Shown piece by piece: positions 35,901 to 45,124 of a stretch of DNA of 64,000 nt (the first letter of the stretch is position 1; each line of letters begins with the position of its first letter). Below the pieces are notes generated by a model. It saw only the letters and a list, made by a program, of their open reading frames with translations. It did no database searches and was not told the DNA's origin. The stretch lies in NCBI GenBank assembly GCA_914767715.1, contig OU612071.1, positions 19,464,948-19,528,947 on the forward strand. The letters are read 5' to 3'. The translations under genes and the position numbers were made by a program. The DNA comes from Membranipora membranacea. Its lineage: Eukaryota; Bryozoa; Gymnolaemata; Cheilostomatida; Membraniporidae.

Positions 35901-36687
35901 CTATTGAGTTGTTTTCTGAAAGTACCCAACAGCTCAGTGAGCTATTGAAATACCTCTCTGCTTGCACTATTTTGCTACCGAAATGCAAAGATTTCCGTGT
36001 GAGATAAGTTTTCAACATGTGTGTTTTTGAAGCTTACAAAAAACTACAACTCAACTACAAAAAGCAATGCGTGGGATTCGAACCTGCATTAATTCGCTCC
36101 CCCCCCCCCCGCCGCCCAGAAATCCACTATACTTTCACCTAAAATTGAGAATAATTGAGAAAATTGAGAATCCTGCCAGAGTAGACAACTCTACTATCTT
36201 AAAATTGAGAAAATATATCCCTTCAATACATTGTCCGCATTTTCTCAATTTTTATTTGTTCTCAATTCTCAAAATTTCCAATAAAACATGAGTTGTAAAT
36301 TATTAAAAAACTTTTCAAGTTGAATTGTTATTGAAAACTACATAAATCCCTCACTATCTTCCGAATTACATTCCTGCTCAACTATTATGAAGCAAACCGA
36401 GTGGTTTTGACAGGAAAGTAGAGACTCAAAGTGTACAAGCAAGCACTAGACAAATTCATTATACTCTTTTTATGATGAAGCAAAATAAGCTTAGCTGTAT
36501 GTTTTACTTATATGAGTGGGTTGAAGACTGGACAGGTACAGCCTGTATAAAAACATCTGGCCTGATGAGAAGAAGACTGGTTAGTTTTGAACCAAAGAAA
36601 GATGATGATGTGAGTATTTTTTTACTACTAACTAGTCAATAATGTCATAAATAAGTCAAGACTTACTCTTAGCAAGGAGTTAAAGGG
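35901..36687. other. Spacer before the intact LTR element
   Basis: Contains a minus-strand B-box-like fragment (near 36066-36085), a C11 run near 36101, and several AAATTGAGAA repeats. No gene is visible. Confidence 0.4.
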
Positions 36688-36692
36688 ATGGA

Positions 36693-37696
36693 TGAGGTAG
36701 TTTTGAGGCTATAAATAATGTAGCGAGCCCAGTAACACGCATTATTGAGGGGACAACTCTTGCTGTCTGCTATTATAATGGATGTATCATGCCTACTAAT
36801 TTTGAATATTCTAAATATAGAATATTCAAAGTCAAACAGAGTCATTATGATGTGAAAAGGGTTATCTACCCTGATTTAAACTGGAACATATTATATTATC
36901 AATATCATGTAGACGGCTTCAACATATATATATTTATTGCAGAAGCAATCTCACGGACATCATAAATATATATTCTATACACATTTAATCTTAGCAATTA
37001 TCGACATGGAACTCAATATTAAGACGGCTGCACCGTCTTACAGTATTATCACAGACAGTCTATCGCATTTCCAATATTACTCCCAGCAAGTGCGTTTCAG
37101 TGTCCGGTCTGAATATATAGTCCATACACCTCATATAGCTAAGGCTACACAGTCCAGGTTCCGGGTGCGTCCCGCTTAATCTGCTCAGAGGGCAAGGTCA
37201 GGGTACATCCCGCTTCGCAACGTATACTATCAGATAGAAATGCACCCGCTACAAGCTCCGCTTGTAAGCTACTCGAGACACCAGCTCTGCTAGGTTGGCT
37301 TTGCCACCAGTACGACCCTCAGTAAACAGCTCTGCTAGGTTGGCTTTGCCACCAGTACGACCCTCAGTAACCAGCTCTGCTAGGTTGGCTTTGCCACCAG
37401 TACGACCCTCAGTAAACAGCTCTGCTAGGTTGGCTTTGCCACCAGTACGACCCTCAGTAAACAGCTCTGCTAGGTTGGCTTTGCCACCAGTACGACCCTC
37501 AGTAAACAGCTCTGCTAGGTTAGCTTTGCCACCAGTACGACCTGAAGATAGCTATCCAGGAATTCTCTACCCAGGAGTTATCCTCTCTCGGCTCATTCAT
37601 GGTGAGTTTGTTTAGCTAGATACCGTTAGCCTGAGAACCAAACCCTAGCCAGGTAACAGCCAGGTGTTCCACCCTTTCGAGATTTCCCGTACCACA
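36693..37696 (+). repeat. 5' LTR of the young gypsy element (1004 bp)
   Basis: Begins TGAGGTAGTTTTGAGG and ends CGTACCACA. It contains the 45-bp minisatellite at 37283-37545. It has 35 bp near 37070-37105 (ATTACTCCCAGCAAGTGCGT and following) that the 3' LTR lacks. Confidence 0.95.
37283..37545 (+). repeat. 45-bp minisatellite inside the 5' LTR, about 6 units
   Basis: AGCTCTGCTAGGTTGGC recurs every 45 bp from 37283. Because the unit is a multiple of three, one frame stays open (37295-37615) and reads a 15-residue repeat ALPPVRPSVNSSARL. The same array, unit for unit, is in the 3' LTR. Translation is not shown; the open frame may simply follow from the 45-bp period. Confidence 0.9.
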
Positions 37697-38054
37697 GCCT
37701 TTGGCGTCCTCGGGTGGGCATAATTACAAAGGTACGGAGGTTATCGTTGGTGTGGACTCAGCAAAATCTAAAAGCAAACAAACAATGGCATCAAATACAG
37801 ATTGACCAGTCGCTCAAGGCCAGTCAGCACGGCCAAGAACTCAGACTACTAGAAGATCGCAGCCCGCTTGGCTTGCCTCAGCTCTGGAAAGAACTGAACA
37901 GGTTCAGATACCTAGTCATAAGCTTGCTGGGCAGAGGCAAGGTGCTAACGATACCCGCCCTCAGCCAGGTCGCTTATTCGAACAATCCACTACTGTCAGT
38001 TTGACGGACCTGTCAGCCAATTGATCAGCTTCCATTGAGCGGAATCATGGCGAG

Positions 38055-39086
38055 ATGATGGCGGCCATGGAAAGAAATAAGGCACATACAAAAGAAATAC
38101 AGGAATACATGGATAGACGGATGACTGACCTGTCATCCATAGTATATGGGTTAGCTAGTGCTGACCATCAGCATCAGTCATCGCCTATACATAGAGAGCC
38201 TGACACCGTTTATCAGACTCTTGCACCTAGTTCTGCAAGTCAGCGTCCTGTGCCTGCTCCTAGGAGACGGCCATGTGAAATTCCAGTTGTTGACCTGCCA
38301 AGAAGAGCCAGAGCTTGTAAACCACTTGGCGACTTGCCTAAGTTTGATGGTTCTGGTGATCTCACCGTATTCAAACTGTTGTTTGCTGAATGTGTGGAGC
38401 TAAACGGCTGGGAGGATGAGAAGATCATCACTCTATGGCTTAAACAGTGCCTAATTGGTGCTGCTAAAGAGTGTATCCTCTATGAGCAGGTCTCAGATTC
38501 CAGGACAGTATTTGAAAAATTAGAGAACAGATATGGTAACCATTTATTGGTGCAAAAATATACAGTGTTGCTAGATAGCCGGAAAAAGGGGCAGCATGAG
38601 TCTATCTCCGACCTAGCCAATGACATAAGGAAGATGGTAGAAGTTGTCTATCATGACTGTGACAAAGTTACAAGGGAGAAAATTACCATCAGTAATTTCA
38701 TTCGCTCCTTGCCCAGTGTCTATATCAAATATGAGCTGAATCGGGAGTGCCCGAAAACTCTTGAGGAGGCCGTACAGAGAGCTGCCATCCATGATGTATG
38801 GTACGGTCATGACTCGCCCTTCAGGCGTAATCAGAGTCAAATATCTCAGCCTCCTAGATCCTCGCCAGTTGTGGCACTGTCTACAATAGAGCAAAAGAAT
38901 GTATCACCTACTATCCCAACCGCTGGTACTCAACCAAGAATAACACGACCGTGTAAACACTGTGGTGCGGCTCATATGCCATATGTGTGTCAGCCTTGTC
39001 GACACTGTGGAGGCCCCCACTTTGATAACAAGTGTGACCGCCAGGGGAACGGGTTGCCCATTCCCGGACAATCAATCAGGCAGTAA
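38055..39086 (+). CDS. Gag of the young gypsy element (343 aa)
   Basis: A coiled or helical N-terminal part, a capsid-like central region (LGDLPKFDGSGDLTVFKLLF, then VFEKLENRYG and EYL-type helices) typical of gypsy retrotransposon Gag, and at the C-terminus two zinc knuckles CKHCGAAHMPYVC and CRHCGGPHFDNKC (both CX2CX3HX4C). It would assemble the particle and bind the RNA. The start at 38055 gives two ATGs in tandem; an upstream frame at 37714-38004 has no recognisable domain. The stop at 39084-39086 overlaps the pol frame, which is open from 39038. Confidence 0.85.
   Translation: MMAAMERNKAHTKEIQEYMDRRMTDLSSIVYGLASADHQHQSSPIHREPDTVYQTLAPSSASQRPVPAPRRRPCEIPVVDLPRRARACKPLGDLPKFDGSGDLTVFKLLFAECVELNGWEDEKIITLWLKQCLIGAAKECILYEQVSDSRTVFEKLENRYGNHLLVQKYTVLLDSRKKGQHESISDLANDIRKMVEVVYHDCDKVTREKITISNFIRSLPSVYIKYELNRECPKTLEEAVQRAAIHDVWYGHDSPFRRNQSQISQPPRSSPVVALSTIEQKNVSPTIPTAGTQPRITRPCKHCGAAHMPYVCQPCRHCGGPHFDNKCDRQGNGLPIPGQSIRQ
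39038..39086 (+). promoter_or_regulatory. Gag-Pol overlap, -1 arrangement
   Basis: The pol frame is -1 relative to gag and is open from the codon after a TGA at 39035-39037, giving a 49-base overlap before the gag stop. A -1 frameshift inside it would fuse Gag to Pol. I see no canonical X XXY YYZ heptamer in the overlap; reinitiation at ATG 39140 is the alternative. Confidence 0.45.
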
Positions 39087-39133
39087 TAGGGAATGGGACT
39101 CAGAAACATAAACTGTCTGAAAAGCCAACAAAG

Positions 39134-39865
39134 GAATTATTGTATCAACAGGGCTATGATGTGACAAAAACTGATATGTTTGAGGTCACCTCACTGAAAC
39201 CTGCTAACATTGTTAGAAGAGTTATACAGGTGCTCACCTTGCCATATAGTGAACCAGCCAAGGTCACACAGTTCTGTATTCCTAGTATACATGATACTTC
39301 AAAGACTCGATTAGTTGATCATAGTCTTGGTACTTCAGTATCTCAGCAGAGAGCACAGTCTAAAAAGGTAAACATTGAACCGGCCATTGCTATGGTTAGT
39401 GAGATGGGATCTAAGCTAGCAGAATTAGAATTGGAGTCTAGTAACACAGGTCCATCTCCAGGTTATGTTATACCAGATAAGATTGATTTACCTCCCACAG
39501 AGTTATTGTATCAAAAAGGCTACGAAGTGACAAAAACTGATATGTTTGAGGTCACCTCATTGAAATCTAATAATATTGTTAAAAGAGTAATACAGGTACT
39601 CACTTTGCCTTATAGTGGTCCTGCAAAGGTCACCAGATTTCATGTACCCAGTATGAACGACTCTTCCAGTAGTCGATTAGTGGATCCTGATATGGATAAC
39701 CCAGTAGTTCAGCAGCACGCTCAGTCTGACAAAGTAAACATTGAACCGGCCATTGCTATGGTTAGTGAGATGGGATCTAAGCTAGCAGAATTTGAATTGG
39801 AGTCTAGCAACACAGGTCCATCTCCAGGTTATGTTATACCAGATAAGATTGATTTACATGCATCA
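39134..39865 (+). repeat. 366-bp in-frame tandem duplication in pol
   Basis: 39134-39499 and 39500-39865 encode successive 122-residue modules beginning ELLYQQGYDVTKTDMFEVTS and ELLYQKGYEVTKTDMFEVTS and both containing VNIEPAIAMVSEMGSKLAE. The copies differ at scattered sites, mainly in the middle, so the duplication is older than the insertion. Confidence 0.9.
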
Positions 39866-42800
39866 GGTTTACCTCTTGAAAAAGAGGAGACAACTCTGAA
39901 CTTATTATTAGAAGAATTACCATATCAGCAATCAGATCCTTCTGATGATCAATTAATCGATGTAAGAAGAATACGGCGATCAGATTTATACTCACCTTAT
40001 GTATCGGTGGAGGTAAATGGGTACAAAACTGTGTTTTTGCTTGACACGGGTGCTACCACCTCCATATTGAGTAAAGTGCATGCTATCAAGCTAGGTATCC
40101 TAGATGGTCAGTGTGAACCTGGAAAACCGAAGGGTAAAACTGCAACTGGCAGTCCTATATCTTGTTATGGCAAGCATGAGGTGAATGTCAAGTTGGGCAG
40201 TGAAAACTTGCTAGGACTTATGGAGGTGGCTGACATTACTGAAAATGGTTTCATTGGCATGGATTTTCTGGTGGCATTTGGATGTGTACTGGACCTCAAT
40301 GAAATGAACCTCAGAATGCTACAGCAATCTATACCTCTAGTGAACAGTAGTGGTGACAGGCTAGCGTGTGCATGCTACTCAGCTCGGTCAGTGACCATTG
40401 AGGCCTACTCAGAAAGAGTTATACCTATGTATGCTCACACCACCATAGAAGGCGGAGGACTCATAGAGCCAAACTTCAGAGTAGTCGATTCGTACAATCT
40501 AATTGCATCAAGATGCTACGTGAAAGAGTGTTTGGTACTCAGAGTTGCCAACATAACCGCAGAAGCCATCCACATTGCCCAAGACACCCCAATAGCTTTC
40601 CTCACTGATGGAAACATTATTGACATACATGAACCTGAGGTACTAGACTGGAATGACACAACCATCCAGAATTGTGATGTCACAATTGACTCAGAATCGG
40701 TCTTGCCAGACCATGTCAAACCCCTATTCGACACCTTACCTGAATATATCTCAGTTGACAGTAAGTCAAAGATGAGACAACTCCTCGTCAAATATCAGGA
40801 TGTGTTTTCCAAGGATGCATATGACATGGGTTATTGTGATCTGGTTCCTCATGAAATCACGCTCAAACCTGGCACCCAACCAATCAGGCTTCCTCCATAT
40901 AGAGTAGGATATCATGCTAACCTAGAAATAGAAAAGCATGTAGATGAACTATTGAAAAAGGGCATCATTGAACGTACAGTGTCACCATATAGTGCTCCTG
41001 TTCTACTGATAGCTAAGAAAGATGGAACCAGTCGGTTTGTCCAGGACTACCGCAAGCTAAATAAAGCAACTTATATTCCATCACAACCCCTACCACGTAT
41101 TGACGACTCACTAGAGGCACTGAGAGGTTCAACTCTTTTTAGCACATTTGACCTTTTATCTGGTTATTGGCAGTGCTCCTTAAGCCCTGACGCTAAGGAA
41201 ATGGTAGCTTTTTGCACCAAAAGCGGAGTCTATACATGGCGTGTACTCGGTATGGGATTGTGTGGTGCTCCAGCCACCTTCGAAAGGTTGATGGAGAAAG
41301 TGTTACAAGGATTGCAATGGCAATCACTACTAGTGTATCTCGACGACATAATTGTCTTCAGTTCAGATGAAGAAACACATCTGACCAGGTTGGATACCAT
41401 GTTAGAGCGGCTGCAAAAAGCCAATCTAAAAATCAAAGTGTCCAAGACACATTTACTCAAACAGGAAGTTGAGTTTTTGGGCCATATCGTTAATCAGGAT
41501 GGCATTCATACAGACCCAGCCAAAGTAAAGGCAATTCAGGAAGTGTCCACTCCTACCTGCATTAAAGAGCTGAGAAGTTTCCTTGGTCTCACAGGGTATT
41601 ACAGGAAGTTTGTGGAGAGGTTTGCAGAGATTGCTGTCCCTCTGTTCGACCTGTTGAAAAAGAAAAACCAGTCAAGGAAACTTGCGTGGAATGAGGAATG
41701 CCAAAATGCATTCCAGACATTAAAGGACAGTTTAGCGAGTTTCACATCTCTGTCATTCCCAGACTGGACAATACCTTTCATTTTGGACACTGACTGTAGT
41801 GGTGAAGCTATGGGAGCTGTACTGGCTCAGATTGATAAGGATGGGGATGAAAAACCCATTGCTTTCTTTAGTAAAAGACTCTCAGATAGTCAAAAGAAAT
41901 ATCCAGTGACTAAACAGGAAATGCAAGCACTAGTGTCTGCCGTAAGACATTTCCATACATACCTGTATGGGTCAGAGTTTGTATGTCGGGTTGACCATCA
42001 CTCTCTGATATGGTTACACAATCTCAAGAATCCACAGGGAATTCTAGCCAGATGGTTGGAGGTCCTGGGATCATATAAATTCGATGTGATTCATAGACCA
42101 GGTCGCCAGCACTCTAATGCTGATGCTTTATCTCGACTCCCTTCAGCATCGCAGCAACCTCTCAGCGAGGAACCTGAGGATGAATGTGGTTTCACAGTCC
42201 GGTCAGTTGACTTCTCCGTTGGTCTATCCACGGATGAACTAGTGCTGGCTCAAGCTGAAGATCCACATCTCATGCCTATCATTCAGAGTCTAAAAGAGAA
42301 TAAAAGCATATCACATAAGAACTGCAAGCATTTACCTCGAATTACTCGATTCTATATTGGTAAAATGCCCTCAATGAAGTTCCAGGACGGTGTATTAACG
42401 GTCACAACTCATCCTGAGAACGAAGATAAAATTTTGGTGCCGGAATATTACCAGGCAAAGCTGATAAAATCGTTCCATGAGATGGATCACAGTGGCATGG
42501 ACAGGACGGAGTCAAGGCTCAGATTATATTATTACTGGCATGACATGCAGTCTGATATCAGATTGTTTGTTAAATCATGTACCAGTTGCCAAATGAGTAA
42601 ATTGACTAGAAACCGTGTCAACCATCGGAATCTAGTAGTAGGGACCATTATGGATCAGGTGAGCCTTGATTTCATTGGTCCCCTACAACGGACAACGAAT
42701 GAAAATACATACAAATTAATGGCCATCGAGCACTTTTCTCGTTGGGCAGAGGCATATCCTCTTGCCCAACCTGATGCTGAGTCCTGTGCTAAAAGTTTAT

Positions 42801-43774
42801 ACAAGGGCCTGTTTGCCAATTTTGGCTATAGCCGAGTACTGCATTCGGACCGTGGCAGCGCCTTCATCTCTGAGCTGATGAAAGAGCTGAGCAATCTGGG
42901 CCAGTGTAAACAAACATTCTCGGCAAGGTATCACCCAATGGGTAACTCCTATGCCGAACGAGTGATTGGGACGGTTACATCGCAGTTACGTACCCGTGTG
43001 GAGCATACCCAACTAGAGTGGGATGATCTCCTAGATACGGTAATGTCCGCCTACAGAGCCACTCCTCACTCTGCTACAGGGTTCTCCCCGAACATGGTTA
43101 TGTTAGGCAGAGAGGTGAGACTTCCAGCTGTGCTCTGTCCTCCAGGTGACAATATACCAGTAACAGATTACGTACGGAAGCTAAATGAAAAGATAAAGTA
43201 TGTTTACAGCAAGTGTCTGGGGGCCCCAAACATACAAATGGAGGGTTATGACCACTTGATACACACCCCTCTAAAGGTCGGTGATAGAGTGTTGGTCAAA
43301 AAGATAAATCCCTCCAAGATGGAAACAAAATTTAGTGGACCTCACTCTATCATTAAAGTACTAGATTTTGACACCTATGTACTATCAGAGAAGGGAAAGG
43401 AGGTGATAGAGCATCACAGCAGATTGAAATTATATAGTCCTAACCCGACTGAAGTTGAACCTGACCTGGGTGACTTCATGTCTCAGCATGGGATGGACCA
43501 ATCAGATGATGATCTTATCCTAGATCCAGATGATCTGGGTGATGACTTCATGACTACAACTACAACCCAAGATAGATATACTTACGACAATATGGTGTCC
43601 CCAAGGCCTATCATACAGCCTGATGGGTCAGATGATAGCATTCCTCCTGACTTAGGTCAAAACAACACTTCTCAATCACACAATACTAGTCACCCTGATG
43701 GGCCTGCTGTAAGTGTTGGAAGAAGGAGAGAAAGGAGGCTGCCTTCAAGGTATCAAGATTATTTCATGGACTAG
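39140..43774 (+). CDS. Pol of the young gypsy element (1544 aa)
   Basis: Domains in order. Two copies of a 122-residue module of unknown function (residues about 1-240). Protease with LLDTGATTSIL and GFIGMDFL. RT with SPYSAPVLLIAKKDG, FVQDYRKLNKA, FSTFDLLSGYWQ, LGMGLCGAPATFE and the catalytic VYLDDIIVF. RNase H with ILDTDCSGEAMGAVLAQ and VDHHSLIWL. Integrase with an HHCC finger (H-E-M-D-H-S ... C-T-S-C) and catalytic residues in VSLDFIGPL, LHSDRGSAF and SYAERVIGT. A C-terminal GDRVLVKK segment and an acidic Asp-rich tail. Every catalytic motif looks complete and there are no internal stops, so the protein is probably functional. The translation start is uncertain, since the frame opens upstream at 39038. 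Confidence 0.92.
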   Translation: MYQQGYDVTKTDMFEVTSLKPANIVRRVIQVLTLPYSEPAKVTQFCIPSIHDTSKTRLVDHSLGTSVSQQRAQSKKVNIEPAIAMVSEMGSKLAELELESSNTGPSPGYVIPDKIDLPPTELLYQKGYEVTKTDMFEVTSLKSNNIVKRVIQVLTLPYSGPAKVTRFHVPSMNDSSSSRLVDPDMDNPVVQQHAQSDKVNIEPAIAMVSEMGSKLAEFELESSNTGPSPGYVIPDKIDLHASGLPLEKEETTLNLLLEELPYQQSDPSDDQLIDVRRIRRSDLYSPYVSVEVNGYKTVFLLDTGATTSILSKVHAIKLGILDGQCEPGKPKGKTATGSPISCYGKHEVNVKLGSENLLGLMEVADITENGFIGMDFLVAFGCVLDLNEMNLRMLQQSIPLVNSSGDRLACACYSARSVTIEAYSERVIPMYAHTTIEGGGLIEPNFRVVDSYNLIASRCYVKECLVLRVANITAEAIHIAQDTPIAFLTDGNIIDIHEPEVLDWNDTTIQNCDVTIDSESVLPDHVKPLFDTLPEYISVDSKSKMRQLLVKYQDVFSKDAYDMGYCDLVPHEITLKPGTQPIRLPPYRVGYHANLEIEKHVDELLKKGIIERTVSPYSAPVLLIAKKDGTSRFVQDYRKLNKATYIPSQPLPRIDDSLEALRGSTLFSTFDLLSGYWQCSLSPDAKEMVAFCTKSGVYTWRVLGMGLCGAPATFERLMEKVLQGLQWQSLLVYLDDIIVFSSDEETHLTRLDTMLERLQKANLKIKVSKTHLLKQEVEFLGHIVNQDGIHTDPAKVKAIQEVSTPTCIKELRSFLGLTGYYRKFVERFAEIAVPLFDLLKKKNQSRKLAWNEECQNAFQTLKDSLASFTSLSFPDWTIPFILDTDCSGEAMGAVLAQIDKDGDEKPIAFFSKRLSDSQKKYPVTKQEMQALVSAVRHFHTYLYGSEFVCRVDHHSLIWLHNLKNPQGILARWLEVLGSYKFDVIHRPGRQHSNADALSRLPSASQQPLSEEPEDECGFTVRSVDFSVGLSTDELVLAQAEDPHLMPIIQSLKENKSISHKNCKHLPRITRFYIGKMPSMKFQDGVLTVTTHPENEDKILVPEYYQAKLIKSFHEMDHSGMDRTESRLRLYYYWHDMQSDIRLFVKSCTSCQMSKLTRNRVNHRNLVVGTIMDQVSLDFIGPLQRTTNENTYKLMAIEHFSRWAEAYPLAQPDAESCAKSLYKGLFANFGYSRVLHSDRGSAFISELMKELSNLGQCKQTFSARYHPMGNSYAERVIGTVTSQLRTRVEHTQLEWDDLLDTVMSAYRATPHSATGFSPNMVMLGREVRLPAVLCPPGDNIPVTDYVRKLNEKIKYVYSKCLGAPNIQMEGYDHLIHTPLKVGDRVLVKKINPSKMETKFSGPHSIIKVLDFDTYVLSEKGKEVIEHHSRLKLYSPNPTEVEPDLGDFMSQHGMDQSDDDLILDPDDLGDDFMTTTTTQDRYTYDNMVSPRPIIQPDGSDDSIPPDLGQNNTSQSHNTSHPDGPAVSVGRRRERRLPSRYQDYFMD

Positions 43775-44081
43775 ACTGAGTTGAACATATCTATATATAT
43801 TACTATACATTCATGGCTATTTATCCTTAGATTATTAGGCTATGACTATCTATCTCTCTGTCAGTCATTCAAATGTGTTGCTGAACACATGACACATAGA
43901 AAATATTACTCACCTTAGTTATTATCAATTCCCACCAGACCAGTGACCCACAGGATTCACTTCAGCATGTACAGAGCCACAGTAATGGAATTGGTAGTTT
44001 ATGATAGCCAAAGTTCTTATCTGCTGGGCATTAAAATAAAATATATGATGTGTTTCACACATAATTTTATATTGAGGCAAC

Positions 44082-45050
44082 TGAGGTAGTTTTGAGGCTA
44101 TAAATAATGTAGCGAGCCCAGTAACACGCATTATTGAGGGGACAACTCTTGCTGTCTGCTATTATAATGGATGTATCATGCCTACTAATTTTGAATATTC
44201 TAAATATAGAATATTCAAAGTCAAACAGAGTCATTCTGATGTGAAAAGGGTTATCTACCCTGATTTAAACTGGAACATATTATATTATCAATATCATGTA
44301 GACGGCTTCAACATATATATATTTATTGCAGAAGCAATCTCACGGACATCATAAATATATATTCTATACACATTTAATCTTAGCAATTATCGACATGGAA
44401 CTCAATATTAAGACGGCTGCACCGTCTTACAGTATTATCACAGACAGTCTATCGCATTTCCAATGAATATATAGTCCATACACCTCATATAGCTAAGGCT
44501 ACACAGTCCAGGTTCCGGGTGCGTCCCGCTTAATCTGCTCAGAGGGCAAGGTCAGGGTACATCCCGCTTCGCAACGTATACTATCAGATAGAAATGCATC
44601 CGCTACAAGCTCCGCTTGTAAGCTACTCGAGACACCAGCTCTGCTAGGTTGGCTTTGCCACCAGTACGACCCTCAGTAAACAGCTCTGCTAGGTTGGCTT
44701 TGCCACCAGTACGACCCTCAGTAACCAGCTCTGCTAGGTTGGCTTTGCCACCAGTACGACCCTCAGTAAACAGCTCTGCTAGGTTGGCTTTGCCACCAGT
44801 ACGACCCTCAGTAAACAGCTCTGCTAGGTTGGCTTTGCCACCAGTACGACCCTCAGTAAACAGCTCTGCTAGGTTAGCTTTGCCACCAGTACGACCTGAA
44901 GATAGCTATCCAGGAATTCTCTACCCAGGAGTTATCCTCTCTCGGCTCATTCATGGTGAGTTTGTTTAGCTAGATACCGTTAGCCTGAGAACCAAACCCT
45001 AGCCAGGTAACGGCCAGGTGTTCCACCCTTTCGAGATTTCCCGTACCACA
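44082..45050 (+). repeat. 3' LTR of the young gypsy element (969 bp)
   Basis: Matches the 5' LTR almost exactly and carries the same six-unit 45-bp array (44637-44900), but lacks the 35 bp present in the 5' copy near 44464. Followed directly by the ATGGA target duplication. Confidence 0.95.
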
Positions 45051-45070
45051 ATGGATAGCTGCTTAGGTGG

Positions 45071-45124
45071 TAGCCTGTCTTGAAAAGCTTTGTCAATCTT
45101 TGACAAGCTTGTCAAGACAGGTTA
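45071..45124. repeat. 54-bp foldback flanked by a 9-bp direct repeat
   Basis: The sequence folds on itself (left arm TAGCCTGTCTTGA..AGCTT, right arm AAGCTTGTCAAGACAGGTTA) and is bordered by CTTAGGTGG at 45062-45070 and 45125-45133. It may be a minimal foldback or MITE remnant. Confidence 0.6.

Larger units (their letters stand above)
36693..45050 (+). mobile_element. Young, apparently intact Ty3/gypsy LTR retrotransposon (8358 bp)
   Basis: Two long terminal repeats that start TG and end CA flank one gag and one pol frame, with the 5-bp target duplication ATGGA at 36688-36692 and 45051-45055. By eye the LTRs differ by about three substitutions and one 35-bp gap over about 970 bp, and pol is open for 1544 codons, so insertion was recent. 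A TGGCGTCCTCGGG stretch four or five bases after the 5' LTR could be the tRNA primer-binding site. No chromodomain and no envelope frame is visible. Confidence 0.95.

Noticed and set aside
37283-37545. CRISPR-like array
   Set aside because: Units are contiguous 45-bp repeats without unique spacers, and they lie in an LTR of a eukaryotic element.
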